This document shows, in pieces, positions 32,901 to 47,900 of a stretch of 64,000 bases of DNA; the first letter of the stretch is position 1; each line of letters begins with the position of its first letter. Origin of the DNA: Sphaerolaimus hirsutus. Its lineage: Eukaryota; Nematoda; Chromadorea; Monhysterida; Sphaerolaimidae. The translations under genes and the position numbers were made by a program. The notes below the pieces were generated by a model. That model made no database searches. It worked only from the letters and a program-made list of their open reading frames with translations, and was not told the origin of the DNA. Where the stretch lies: positions 10,250,762 to 10,314,761 of the forward strand of contig OZ038454.1 of the NCBI GenBank assembly GCA_964036195.1, written 5' to 3'.

Positions 32901-35900
32901 CCACTGTCCGCGCTCGCTGGGCACCTGGCTGCGCTCGTACGCCAAGCGAACGGCAGCCATTTTCCGACCTGTGACGAGTGTAACATCTGTTGCACCGAGA
33001 TGATAGAAATCAAAATTGCCCCCAAAATCGAAATGGAGACAAGCCATTGAAATGTAAAGACTAGGACTGAAATTCAAATGACCAGCCCAAAATCACGATA
33101 CACGTATGGGTATTTTAGAACATTTTTTTTTAATTTCAAGCAATTCTTACAAGAAATTATAATTATTTGTTCATCAAACAGCTAGTAAATCTAAATTTTG
33201 TCCATCCCTACCCACATACCCTCAAGATGCAGCATGTTCAGCTTCATGTGCAGCCTATAGTCTTTCATGCCTTCGACCACGTTCTTTATGTTGTCCGAGT
33301 TGAGAAAGGTCTCAATGTGGTGCAGTCGCTCCGCCGGGTGAACGGCGCACGCTTTGATGAAATTCGCTTGCCCATCCTTTCCCATCTGTTTATTATTGAG
33401 TCGCTGATTCGGCATGACGCTGCAAATGGGGGGGGGGTAACTTACAACTGAAGTGATACACTTTGCAGAGATAGAGGTGCCCAAAAAACATATGTGAGTA
33501 CTCGGCGGACAGCAAAGTATGCGCACAATCCTACCGTAATCTTGTGATAAATTTCGTAATAAATTCGTTATTTCATAGTAAAATCAAAATATTATGTTGA
33601 AAAACCTTATAATTACTGGTTCATTATTCAGATGGGTTATGGTAGGTTTACATAAGAAGTGCGATCTTTGCCGAGTATATACACACAACCACGCGCGCAC
33701 GCACGAACAGACAGAATATCACACATCCGGAGAATCAAATATGCCTGCGCATACTAGTGTTCACATGAAAATTCGGAAACTCACAAATCAGTATGAACCA
33801 AGGATGGCACGTGTTTTTTAACCGTCTTTTAAAAAAAGTTGTTGTTTTTTAAAACAGACGCATCGAAAACGTTTAAAAAACAGCAGCCAACATGTTTAGT
33901 ACTAAGCACTAGGTATTTCGCACTTTTTTTGCACGCGAGCGCGCAAATTCACATGCACATTACCATTGCTGATTGTTTTCATTGGTTTTGAGGCATTTTG
34001 NNNNNNNNNNNNNNNNNNNNNNNNNNNNNNNNNNNNNNNNNNNNNNNNNNNNNNNNNNNNNNNNNNNNNNNNNNNNNNNNNNNNNNNNNNNNNNNNNNNN
34101 NNNNNNNNNNNNNNNNNNNNNNNNNNNNNNNNNNNNNNNNNNNNNNNNNNNNNNNNNNNNNNNNNNNNNNNNNNNNNNNNNNNNNNNNNNNNNNNNNNNN
34201 TATTTGACAGATGAATTGTTACCCCATACTTAAGACTAGTGATGAAAAAGCGCCAGAAAAAAGGGCGCCATGGCGCTATTAGGAAACTGGGCGCCAGGGG
34301 ATAAAGGGCGGCACGGGAAAACGACGCCAGGCGCCAAGGCCGCCATGGCGCCTATGAAAAAGGGGCCGCCAGGGGCCAATGGCGCCACGGAAAGAGGGCG
34401 CCAAGCGCCAAGGCCCCATTTGGAAAATGGGGCGCCAGGCGCCAGAATAGATACTTATATAAAATATCCTGCCTTTGCATTAAATATGGCTTCAGCACTG
34501 TACTGCACACATTTTACTTGTTCTTTCACTTAAAATGACTTGTAAAGTGCTAAATGTCATGCAGGGTATGTATAGTCATGACAAATACCCTGTAAATTGG
34601 TAAACAACATATACTTCCCTTTTCCCATTGATGTTTTCTTGAAATGGACCAAAACTGAATTGCGATGGTGTGAATAAGTTTATTTATGAGTTTGCGAATT
34701 CAAGGGCCTATCATTTCCAGCTTCTGATCCGTCAGATGCGTCTGATGTACCGTTGGACGAAAGATTTTAGTCCAATCGCACCACTTCGTCCATTTTTTTG
34801 CGGCGAATTACTATTATCCGCACGCACGGTTCTTCATTTTTATTTTTTCATTTTCGCCGTATTCACCTTGAAACCTTGCTGGCGCCATCATGGCGCCCTT
34901 TTTGGGCAGGGCGCCACGGTAAGAGGGCGCCATGGCGCCTTTCAGAAAGTTGGCGCCAGGCGCCACAGAAAAAGGGCGCCAAGCGCCAATGGCGCCATGG
35001 CGCGGCGCCCTCAGATGGCGCCAGCGCCATGGCGCCATTCAATCACTACTTAAGACATCTCAAAAATATTCATGCAATTCACATTTTTCGCCAGAATTAA
35101 AGTTCGTCCCGAGTGACGTGCCCAAAGTAAAATGGGCTGTTGTGAACAAGGTGACCTCAGGCGGCAAACACAAAGAGCACAGAAGAATGGAATTACACAT
35201 AACAATGGACATCCCTTTGTGCTTGTCTCCTGAGCTCAATGTTTGATGCACGTTGGACGCGTCCCAACGATATTTAATGCATGTGATTTTCATAAAAACA
35301 TGAAAACATTCATTGATGTCATAAGATTGACTTTTCACAACAATAATTTTTTTTATTTTCACAAAGATCGCACGCTTTCATTATCATTGGCACACTTCCA
35401 ACCTAAGCCATAAATAACTGTGTGTGCAGAGTATCAAGTACATACAAAACAGTGGCACTAAATTGTAGTGTGGCAAAATCGCCTGGGGGGGTTAGATTCT
35501 GAGAGGTGCAGTCTCGGGGGGGGGGGGGGGGTTCAGCCCGAGTGGCATGTACACCGACATGGAATCGAGACCGCATAGCATGTGCTGGCATGTAGCCCTC
35601 TTGGCATCCAGCATTGGATAGGTGTCAAGCGGGTCTAGATGCCAAGCGGGGAGAAATCCACGCTATCCGTGTCCAGTTGCCAAGCGGGTTAGATGCTGAT
35701 AGGCACAGACCCAGGAAAATGTATTTTCATTTGCTCGAAAAATACACACACTTGAGTACTTTGTAAATACATATACTTTTAAAAACGTACCCGTACACGC
35801 TAGGGATGGCTAATGTCTTTTTTAACCTTTTTTTTGAAAAGACAGACATCAAAACCGTCTTTTTTTTAAAAAACATCAGCCAATTTTTTTTAGTACTTAT

Positions 35901-38900
35901 GCACTATGTATATTGCACACAAGCGCGCAATTTCACATGCACATTACCATTGGTGGTTGTTTTCATTGGTCTTTGAAGCATTTTTAGTGAAAAATCTTCC
36001 ATTTGTTCATGCTATTGCATGATAATAAGCTGTGATATGTTAGTGTAAATAGTATATAATATCCAGGCAATGTGCTCCCACATACTTCTACAGTGTGAAA
36101 CATCACTCACACTGTATTAGCCTTCTCTTCCAACCTTATTGCCAAACTTCACTTGAGTCGCAAACATTCAGCAAAAGGTGATATGCATAATGAGTCGACA
36201 TAAAAATGGATATTTTTGACAGAAATCACCACTGATAATTAGGGTTCAAACGGGATTGACTTTTCGGGATCGGGATTGGTTTTTTGAGATTTCGGGATCG
36301 GGATTGGGGTCACGGGATCGGGATTGGCATTTTTTCGGGATCGGGGTCTTGGGATAGAGATTTTGGCCAATGTTCTGACATCCACAGTTGTTCATCAACG
36401 TCTCAAAACACTGTTGGATGCCAGAAAAGTGGTATAAAATGGACGCTGGGGGGTTTTCGTTCACATTTTTGCATGCAAAAACGTCATTTTTTCACTTTTT
36501 ATAATTTCACTAATTTTTCCGGGATCGGGATCCCGGACTAAGGAGTTTCTCGGGATCGGGATTTGAAAATTTTCGGGATCGGGACTGCAAAATCCCGGAA
36601 TGTCACGGGATCCGGGATCGTGATCCCGTTTGAACCCTACTTATAATGCTATCCCATGGCTCCACAGCCATTCTATGGCTATATTTCACATCACAAAGTA
36701 CTGGTACTTGTCTGATATACCTGTATATGTTGTCTCATAACAATAGTTGGGAGCTTTTAAAAAAAGACTCTTTTAAAAAAAAATGTATTTTTTTAAATAA
36801 AAATGTCTTTTTTAATAAAAAATGTAATTTTTTTTAAATACAGGGTCGTTAAAAAAGACATTTTTTGGCCATCCCTACTACACGCCTGTACGCGTACTTT
36901 TGAAACGTACACGTTTACGGAAAATGTATTTTTTGAAATTACAAATTGCAATTTTAAAAATAAAGAAACCTTGGAGAATTCATATAATTTTCAAATAAAA
37001 ATACCAGGTAATCATTGTAAAAACCACTTCCACATGTAAAGAAGTATTTGGTCTTACATTTTCCATAAAAACGTACCCAATTACGTTACATATTCGATGG
37101 ACAAAAGTACTCACTTTTATATTGTTCGGGGAAAAGTACTCGCTTTACATTTTCCTGAGAAAAAGTATTTGACTCACGAACTTGTGCTCGTGACTATGGG
37201 TAACAGAAGCATTTTACATTTTCTGTACTCGGGGGGGGGGGAGTATTAGACATATACCCTGAGTAATTTTCACGACTCTGGGTTGTTTTTACTGGCTGGT
37301 AAATATTTATGAAATGTCCAAATGTACCGCGCAGCTTCCAACCCAACTCCCACAGGCAATGGGAGGAATGGCACCCAGAACTCACCGTGCTGCATGTTCT
37401 TCACTCCGTCAACGAATAGGCGGGCGTCGTGCTTCTTCGTGTACACCACTACCGTGAACCTGAGTAATGAGCAGTGTTTGCAACGCCAGGGGGTTGGAAG
37501 TGAGCTGGGGGCAATCCCAAGCCCAGTAAAGTGTAAAGTAAAGTGTCAAATGTAAAGTCAAATGCAAAGTAAAGTGTCAATCAAAACAAAAAAGAAAAGA
37601 TTTTATTACTGAACTTTGCATGACAATTGACACTTTACTTTGCATTTTACTTTACATTTGGCACTTTACTTTACACCTTACAGCGGTTGGGATTGCCATC
37701 AGGGCAGAGTATGATAGCAAAACAGGGCTCTATGTGGGGGTGTTTGGGAGCCCCTGAACCTCACCCCCCCCCCCCCCCCCGAATCGATCAGCTAACTATC
37801 ACTGTGGAGCAAATTTTTAGCGACTTTGTCCATATTTTACCTCAAAATCGCTTATTCCCATACATTTATGTCCATTTTCGCCGCTGATAAGTAAGTTCAC
37901 CTTATCGCCAATTCTCTCTATTTTGGTTTGGTCATAAAATTCTCTCTATGTTTAGTTTTTTTTGTGACGACAAAATTTCGATTTTTCTTCAACCATTTTT
38001 GGTAATGGAAATATTTTATTAAATAGATAGATCGATCATAATTTGATCAACCTCACTGCATGGACCATCAGTCTAAGTAAATTGATTAGGTATGTGATGA
38101 TACATGCTAGCTAACACGTTTGTCTTATTGTCTGATGCTGAATCTCCCCCGAATGTCCCCCTTTCAAAAAGATACCCTACTTGACATCACTCCCTTTAGC
38201 CTACATTTTCACGTGACTAGCAGAGATAGCGACCAACTTTGGCTCCGCGTTTGGTTCCATTTTGCACTTTTTAAATTCGATCGTCGCCCCCTTGACATCG
38301 TGGTTGCCATTATTGCCATTGCCATTGTCGCCATGGCGCATTTCATACCACGCCGCCTTTATTGCAGGCAGCTCTTCTGAATTGACCTGCGGTATGGATA
38401 TGCTCAAGTGAATTGATATCTTGCACGTTGGAAGCGTGCCAAGCGATTTTCATTAAAAGTTGAAAAGATTTATTGCTGTTGCAATATTTATGTATTGGCC
38501 CTACACACACTAGTTTTCACCGTGACTGATGTGAAAACGGAAATGGCGACATGGCGACATCCAGCCTACTCTTATTGTATGCTATATGTGTTTTAGTTTT
38601 CAAATTTTCAATTTTAAGCTTTCATTGATTAAAATTCAAATTTAACTTAAATAAAAGCATTCAACCGTGTTCATTAATTTGCATTTTTAAAAAATTCAGT
38701 TTTCACACGAAGTCACGGTGAAAACTAGTGTGTGTAGGCACAATCTTACGATGATTTTTTAAATCTTCGAACAAAAGAGAATGTCATGATTATCATTGGC
38801 ACGCTTCCAACATGAGACATAATAAGTGCGAGTGCAGAGTATCCAGTCCACCGGGTGTAGCAGGTTTATTTTAGATTTTGACCCCCCCGGGAGGGTTGGA

Positions 38901-41900
38901 TAGATAGCTGAGCGTCCTCAGAGATAAATAGATAGCTGGCAAAAAAGTTTTGTATTGGGGGGGGGGGGGTTGCGGGAGTTCGATAGATAGCTGAGCGGCC
39001 TCCAGAATAGATAGATGGCTGGGCGGTTTGGGGGAGGGGCCCAATCCCCCTTTCCTACCCCTGGGGTGTCGACATTGTATCAACATGAAAACTCCCAACA
39101 GAGAACGTGAACACACCAGCTGGAGCGCCCCTTCCGACACGTCGGCACGGTAAACAACCACTCGCAACGGCAAGTTGCCATTGTGATTGGCGGCGAAATT
39201 GGCCATGGCCTTTTTCGTCAATTCCTTCAGCTTTATAGTCTCGTTTTCACACGCCGGTTGCAGCGCGTAGCCGCCAAACATTTTCAACTTCTCGCTGTGC
39301 GTTGTCGCCACCAGCGAGAGGACGGCAGGATCCTGCGGACAGGAAGTTAAATGATTATTTCAAGAAAAAGCGCAACCAGTACTAGTTACACTATTTTTCT
39401 CACTTTTACACCGGATTGACTATTTTTTCTTGATCGCTGTATCTAAATATGAGAACAAACGATTTCATATGTTATCCATTTTGAAATCCCCATGGATGCC
39501 ATAAACATCACGTCACCGGTGTCGGTGTTTGTGGCTTTTTTGAAGAGAGTAGCGTCAGAGACTAAATCTTGTAGCGGAAATTGTAGCGCCACTACCAAAT
39601 TGGCAAATACAACCCCCCCCCCCGCAAAACGTCCAGCACCCTAAATATGCGCAAACATCACAATCACGAACCCTGATGGCACCGAGCCTGGCCAGCCTGG
39701 ACGCCTGCGCCGGCTTGTCCAGCAGCACCGCCATCAACATCACGTCGTCGGCGCCGCGACCGACCAGCCACCGCTTGGCCATTTGTTCGTGCTCGTCGAT
39801 GATGTAATTGATGCCGCCCAATTTGAGGTTCGTTTTGGCGACGATGTTTTGCCAAGTTTCGCGGCCCGGTCCGCGTCCAAAACCGCCGCCGCCGCCACCG
39901 CTGGAAAATTTGATTGTTAAAAAAGACTATTAGGTGGTTGAAATTACGACCCGTACTTATGGACGGCACTTTGTAACTTGTCTTCAGGGGTATCTTGAAT
40001 TTTGACCGAGTGGTTGGATAGATAGCAAACCGCTTCTCTGGAGGGATAGGTAGCTGAAAAATTTTCTGGGGTGTTGAGGGGGGGGGTTGTGGTGGTTCGA
40101 TATATAGGCTTTTTCGGGGCATAGAAGGAAGAAAAGGGAGTAAAATCGCTAAAAGTCGCTAATGGCTCAAAATGGGTATACAAGAGCATATACCGTATTA
40201 CCTCGAATTATCCCCCCTTGAATTAACCCCCCTAAATTTCGGCTGAGGAAATAATAAACCCCCCCTCGAAATACCCCCCCCCCTAAAATTGAGTGTAACG
40301 TGAACGTACATCACAAATACCGCAGTTTGTGATCTGTACAATGCAGAACACATGTTAAAACTGATGATTAAGTGACGTTAGGGAAGGGTTTTTGTGTATA
40401 TACAGTAATATATATGCCTACAAACACATATAAATCTATGTGATTGTTCGATTTTTCTACGTCTGCGTATGGGGAATTTCCGAAAATTTCTGGCGAAATA
40501 ATAGACCCCCCCTCGAATTATCCCCCCCCTCAAATTTTGCTGGCGAAATAATAAACCCCCTGGGGGTATTTCGAGGTAATACGGTAGTACTAAATATAGC
40601 TGAAAATAGGCAAATAGGAACCAGAACCATGATTTTGGAAGTGAAAATCTATAAAAAGGTATGAAAAATTTTGGTATAATTTCGCAAAAATCGCTCCAGA
40701 TAAGTAGATAGCTGGGCGATTTGGGGGGGGGGGGGTTTAGGGGGTAGTAGCCCTAAATTTTGCCTCCGGGATAGATAGATAGCTGAGCGGCCTCCGGGAT
40801 AGATAGATAGATAGCTGGGCGGTTTGGGGAGGGTAACCCCCCAACCCCCCCCCCATTCGAGACCCCCGCTTGTTTTTGTTAGACTTTTCATTTCTGCATG
40901 CCGCCTCATGATCATAAGCTGTGGTATGCTAGGTTGAGGCCTAATAGGCCTAACCGGGTAAAGGATCGCAATTTTTTGTTGAAAGTTCCGCGATAGTATG
41001 AACTTCACTGGATTTCCGCGAAAACCCAAAAATAAAGGTAAAATCGAAAACGGACCGGCCTCTGCCCCTGAATCCCCCGCCGCGTCCACCACGACCGCGA
41101 TAACCGCCGCGCCCGCCAAAATCGTCCTGTTGTTGGACCTGCGCCAGGACGTTCTGCACGAGAACGACCTGCGTCAGGATGCCTCGCTGCGCCTCCAAGT
41201 ACTTGATGAGCGCTGCGTTTGGGGGGGGGGGTGATAATTTGAGTTGGGTGAAACTCGGAGGTCCAAAATCCACTGGATGCCAAACACCGACCAACCTTTG
41301 ACGTCTTCATCCTGAAATTTCATAATGATCAGGACAAATTTGATCTTGCTATCGACGGCGGTCCGGAACGAGTCGATAACGCATTTCGGGTCCCCGCTGC
41401 GATCGGCTACGTTGATGGGACCCGCGTAAGTCTCGCTGTTCAGCCCGACGATTCCGTGCTCCTTCGCTTTATTGGAGAAATCCTCGGCGATCCTGAATAG
41501 ATGTGAATGAATAATGCAATCTTGTCGATAGGGTTCAAACACTGGATCGGGAATTTGTTTGAGTTTTCGAGATCGAGACCCCAAAATCACAAAAATTATC
41601 GGGATCCCATTTGAACGTTACTTGTCAACCCACCAATGTTTGCCATAATTGTTCGAAGCACTGCAACAACCAGTGTATTCATGGACGTATCCAGGGGGGG
41701 GGGCTGCAGCCCCCCCCCTTCCCGGGGTGAGACCTAAAAAGTCCCGGAAAATGCAACTTTTCCGATATATTTTTCGATGTATCTTAAAAATTTGCGCGCA
41801 AGCGAACCCTGTAATACTGACAATACCCTGTGCATGGAATTTTTATCGGATCGGCCCCTGTGAACCAATATCCTTGGAAATCAACACATTTTTGCGACTT

Positions 41901-44900
41901 TCGCTGTATATGTATGCATTTTGAGATACATAAAGCGCTTGCGCCAACGCCAAAAGCGCCATGGCGTGGCGCCTTTGTATGGCGCTAGCGCCAAAACGCC
42001 TTTCCTCCCTACATAGGAGAAGAAGTTAGGGGGGGGGCTGAACCCTCCCCCGTTCGCCGGCCCCCGTAAACAAGCAGCCCCCCTCCGCTCAAAAATCCTG
42101 GCTACGTCCCTGAGTGTATTACACGATCCCGCATAAAACGTTTTCACGTCATCTAGGTAAAATTTTTTACAGATCGTAAATCGCGTTAGGTTACAGACAG
42201 GAAATTTTTTCAGGGAATTCTCTGTCAACTTCCACAGGGCATAAATGTGAAACTTCACTCAGGCCCAGTACTTCAACATTTTACCGAGAATTTTTAATCC
42301 TTATTGAAAATTGCAACTGTCTTTCCAAAACCAACTTGTTCATGTCCCCATCATGCAGCTGAGTGGCGATTTGCATGGTCGCCCAAAGTCCCTCAAATTG
42401 AGCAGGCAAGAAAAACCGCTCGCTTCTCATTTGCCACTGTCCGCGCTCGCTGGGCACTACTTGCTTGCGGTTGTACGCCAAGCGAACGGCCGCCATTTTC
42501 CTGCCTGCGAGTGTAAAATCTGTTGCACCGAGATGATGGAAATTTAAATTGCACCTAGATCGAAATGGAGACCGGGAGAGGGGTAGGAAATAAATGGAGA
42601 GGGGTAGGAAGGGGGGGGGGGGTTACCGAGGGTTGGCACTTGATTTTTTCAACTCATTTTTTTATATAAAAAATCTGATTTTTTTTTAAAATCACAGGAT
42701 GGAAACTGATTTTAATTTTAAAAAAATCAAAATGAAAAATTTCTGGTAGACTTGCACTAGGTATTTTGCAATTTTTCAGTGCGCAAGCGCGCAATTTCCC
42801 ATACACATTACCATTGGTGGTGTTTTCATGGGTTTTGGGGGATTTTTAGTGTAAAAGATAGCATTTATTCATGCTACGGTGTAATAATAAGCCGTGATGT
42901 GCTAGTGTAGTATAAAATTACCACCCAATGTGCTCCCACATACTTCTTCAGTATGTAGCATCACTGGCAATGTATTAGCCTGCTTTACAACCTTATTTAA
43001 GCACTTTTCCATGCTGAACTTCACTCGAAGTCATGAACGTTTGACAAAAATCGATATACATAATAAGTCGACGTAAAATCGATATTTTTGAAAGAAATCA
43101 CTGCTTATAATGCTATCCCATGACTCCACAGTCATAATATGACCACAATAGACCTAACTAGGGTTGGAAAAAAAACGTTTTTTTTAACTCGATGTTTGTT
43201 TTTTTTAAAAAGTTTTTTTTTTTTTAAACGTTTTTTTTAAAAGCTCCCAGATATGACCTAGTGTCAACATATATAGGGTTCAAACGGGATTGACTTTTCG
43301 GGATCGGGATCGGGATCGGGATTCACTTTTTGAGATTTCGGGATCGGGATCGGGATCGGGATTGGGGTTTCGGGGTCGGGATCGGGATTGGTTTTTTGAG
43401 ATTTCGGGATCGGGATCGGGATCGGGATTGGCCGGGATTGGGGTCACGGGATCGGGATCGGGATTGGGATAGGCATTTTTCCGGGATCGGGATTGGGTTC
43501 TAGGGATAGAGATTTTGGCCATTTTTCTGGCATTCACAGTTGTTCACAAAGGTGTCAAAACACTGTTGGATGCCAGAAAAGTGGCATAAAATTGACGCTG
43601 GGGGTTTGCATCCACTTTTTTTGCATGCAAAAACGTCATTATTTCACTTTTTATAATTTCCACCAATTTTTCCGGGATCGGGATCCCGGACTTGGGAGTT
43701 TCTCGGGATCGGGATCGGGATTTGAAAACTTTCGGGATCGGGATCGGGATCGGGATTGGTATTTTTGAGATTTCGGGATCGGGATCGGGATCGGGATTGG
43801 GGTTTCGGGATCGGGATCGGGACTGGTAAATCCCGGAATTTCACGGGATCCGGGATCGGGATCGGGATCCCGTTTGAACCCTAAACATATATAGGTATAT
43901 CAGACACTGGCAATCTCTGTGATGTTAAATATGACCATATAATGGCTGTGGAGCCATGGGATAGCATTATAAGTGGTGATTTGTGTCAAAAATATCCATT
44001 TTTCGTCGACATATCGTTCGTATATCGCCTTATAGTCGAATGTTCGTGACTTCAGGTAAAGTTTGGCACGGAATGGTGATCAAACAAGGTTATAAAAGGA
44101 GGTTGTTACTTTGGGAGTGAAGTTACACACTGTGGAGGTACATGGAAGCACATTACCTCAATATTATATATTACAGCAACATATGTCGGCTTATTCACCC
44201 ATGGTAGCACATAGAAATGGATGTTTTGATACTAAAAATGCAACAAAACCAATGAAAACAACCACCAATGTCAATTTGTGTGTGAAATTGCGCGCTTGCG
44301 CGCAAAAATTTTGCAAAATACCTAGTGCTTAGTACTAAAAATTTCGGCCGATGTTTTTTCTAAAAAAACAAAACATTTCGGACGTCATGTTTTAAAAAAA
44401 AAAAAAAACGTTTAAAAAAAAACATCGGCCAACCCTAGACCTAACAATACATTGTCTGACACTTAACATACACATATTTTTTCTCTATACCCCCATTTTG
44501 AGCGATTTAAAAAAATCTGATTTTAATTTTAAAAAAATCAATTTTTTTAATTGATTTTTTTTATCAAGGCGTTTAAAATAATTTGATTTTTTCCAACCCT
44601 GGGGACCCCAAACAGGCCGCTCAGCAGGGGTATATTGAATTTTGGCCTTCCGAGTGGTTGGATAGATAGCTAGAAAAAAAATTTTTTCCAGGGGTGGGGG
44701 GGGGTTTGTGGTGGTTCGATATATAGGCTATTTCAGGGTGTAGAAGGAAGAAGAGGGAGAAATATCGCTAAAAGTAGGTGTAAAATAGCTCAAAATGTGT
44801 ATACCATAGCATATAGTACTAAAAATAGCCGAAAATAGGTAAAAAGGAACAGCAACTAGTATTTTGGAGGTGAAAATATATAAAAAGGTATAAAAAATAG

Positions 44901-47900
44901 CGATTATGAGCGAAAATTGGTGAATAGTTTCTAAAAAAGCGCTCCACATAGGTAGATAGCTGAGCGATTTGGGGGGGGGGGTTGAGGGTAGGGTTCAAAC
45001 GATATATCGTATCGAATATCGAATATCGGATATCGACCATTTTTTAATATCGAATATCGAATATCGATATCGAAAATTTTGAAAAAATATCGAATATCGA
45101 ATATCGATATCGAAAATTTTGAAAAAATATCGAATATCGATATCGAATATCGACCATATTTTCGATATATCGAACCTGTATAACATCCTTAATTAAGTTA
45201 TTATTTTTGTTTTGAGATATTTGTGATTAATTTGATTTGCTTATAGTATCCAAGTTGATGGGTAAAAGTAAAGTATTTAATGTCATCTTTGTTGGAGTGC
45301 TTACTCCACATTTCTTGTATTTGGCTTGGCCACATACCTACTGAACTACCTACCTCAAATTTGAAGCCAGAAAATGCTGATATGCTGCTTTTTTTCAACA
45401 TGCCCTTAATCAATTGGGTTATAAGTATGAATTGTAATATCTACCAATTTTTGTTTATCTGATACAATTTGATTCGTCATGTTTTTTCTTCGATTTTCTC
45501 ATTCTGACCATTGTAAACCTTGTTAAAATCAATTGTACTTTTCAGTAAAGAGATAATCAACCATGTGTGCAACCATATGAAAATACAATATGCTGCTTGA
45601 AATATGCCTTGCTATACCAAAAGCTAAATATCGAATATTGAAATATCGATATCGAATATCGACCATTTTTTAGTATAGAATATCGAATATCGATATCGAG
45701 GGTCCATATCGTATCGAATATCGATATCGAAAATTTTGAAAAAATATCGAATATCGAATATCGATATCGAAAATTTTGAAAAAATATCGAATATCGATAT
45801 CGAAAAGTGATATCGTTTGAACCCTAGTTGAGGGTGTAGTAGACCAAAACGTTACCTCCGGGATAGATAGATAGCTGAGAGGCCACCGGGATAGATAGAT
45901 AGCTGGGCGGTTTGGGGGGTAACCCCCCCATTCGAGACCCCTGCCGCTCAGCTATCTATCTATCCTGGGGGAAAAATTTTGGGCTACTATCCCCTAAACG
46001 CCAATTTTGTAAGAAACTATATCTCCATATAGAAACCCAATTTGCGCTCAAAATCGCTATTTGTCATACCTTTTTATGGATTTTCACCTCCAAAATCACT
46101 AGTTCTGTGTCTAAGGCCCCACACACGCTAGTTGACGCCAAAATTAGCGTCAACTCAGAGTCAACTGGTCAAAAATTCAATTGACTCTGAGCCATTTACA
46201 ATATGTATCCAAAAAATCCCCTTCTTTCATTCTACATCAATCGACTTCTCAATATTTCTTTATCAACACAGGTAAAAAATAAAAAATAGTTATACTTCAA
46301 ACAGTTGACTCTGAGTTGACTCAATCGACTTCTAAAAAGTAGCGTCAACCACCGTGTGGAGCGCCTCACTGCCTATTTTCAGCTATTTTTAGTACTATAT
46401 GTGCTTATATACCCATTTTTACCTACTTTTGGCGATTTTCCCACGCCAAGGGTCCCAGCGCTTTTTTTAAAAAAGAGCGCTGGCAAAAATTTTCAGTACT
46501 TATGCACTAGGTATTTTCCAATTTTTCGCGCGCAAGCGCGCGATTTCACATGCACATTAGCACTGGTGGTTGTTTTCATCGGTTTTGTGGCATTTTTAGT
46601 TCCATTGCTTCTATTCCTGTATGCTATCATGTAATAATAAGTAGTGATATGTTAGTGTAGCATAGAATATCCAGCCAATGTCCTCCCACATACTTCTACA
46701 CAGGGACGTACGCAGGACTTTTGAGCGGGGGGGGGCGGATTGTTTACGGAGCCCGGCGAACGGGGGGGGCGGCGCCCCCCCCCTAAAATTTGGCCCTACA
46801 GTAAAGGAATGGAGCCATGGCGCTGGCGCCATTTGTAGGCGCCAGCGCCGTGGCAGTATTGGCGTTGGCGCTGGCGCCAACGTATACTTTATAGGAATCG
46901 ATTTAGACCTATACATAGGGACTAAGACACATGTTGGACACTTTTATGATGCTTTTCGGGCTCCTGACAATACACAATAACAATGGGGTGGGGTTTGCGC
47001 GCTTGCGCGCAAAAATTTTTGAAAATGCTACAAAATCGCTTTAGAAAAGTGCCATTCCTGGCAAATTTTTATGTCCGGCCCGGGAACGGGGGGGGGGGCG
47101 GCCGCCCCCCCCCCCCCGCCCCCCCCTGCGTACGTCCTTGCTTCTACAGTGTAAAACATTACTCTCAATGTATTAGCCTTCTCTTATAGCCTTATTTATA
47201 AGCACTATTTCATGCCTCACTTCACTTCAAGTCGCGAAACATTCACAAAAAGCGATACACATAATGAGTCAAAATAAAAAGTATTTTTTGGCAGAAATCG
47301 CCACTTATAATGCTATCCTATGGCTACACAGCCATTCTATGGCTATATATCATCACAAGTACTGCCACTTGTCTGAGTTACCTGTATATATTGATACAGA
47401 ACCATATTTGGGAGCTTTACAGTGAACGTCCCGACATTTTTTGAAAAAAAGTGAAAAGCGCGTTTTTTTTAAAAAGCGCTTTTTTTAAAAAAAGCGGGGC
47501 CGTTAAAAAGCGCTTTTGTCCATCCCCACCCCCACCCACCAAAATTTTGTTTTAGCTATCCATCTGCCACCTATCCAACCACCCGATGGTTCAAAATCTA
47601 GAAGACCCCTGGAGACAACCCTTGAAATTTCAACTAGGACAGAAATTCAAATTAATAGCCCCAAATCACGAATGGGCTATTAAGGAAATCTGTTTGAATT
47701 TCAAGTAATTTGCTTATTGTTTGTACATCAAGAAATTGCCTATTGTTTGTATATCAAACAGTTAGTAACATTTATACTTCCCATCCCTACCCACACACCC
47801 TCAAGATGCAGCATGGTCAGCTTCATGTCCAGCCGGTACTGGTGCATGCCTTTGACCACGTTCTTAATGTCGTCGCCGTTGAGAAAGTCCTGAATGTGGC

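Noticed and set aside
38171-38260. Apparent loss of a donor site in block B, suggesting a pseudogene
   Set aside because: The lesion lies beyond the true donor. Using GTTGGT after CCAAA restores EPK plus the conserved TVVVY strand in phase, as GTTCGT does in block A.
41005-41310. Arg-rich minus-strand frame over the RGG region
   Set aside because: It is an out-of-frame shadow. The frame that continues MID motifs on both sides encodes the RGG insert.
43280-43883. CRISPR-like or satellite array of GGGATC units
   Set aside because: Units are short, without spacers of constant length, and lie within an element with inverted ends and an 8-bp target duplication.
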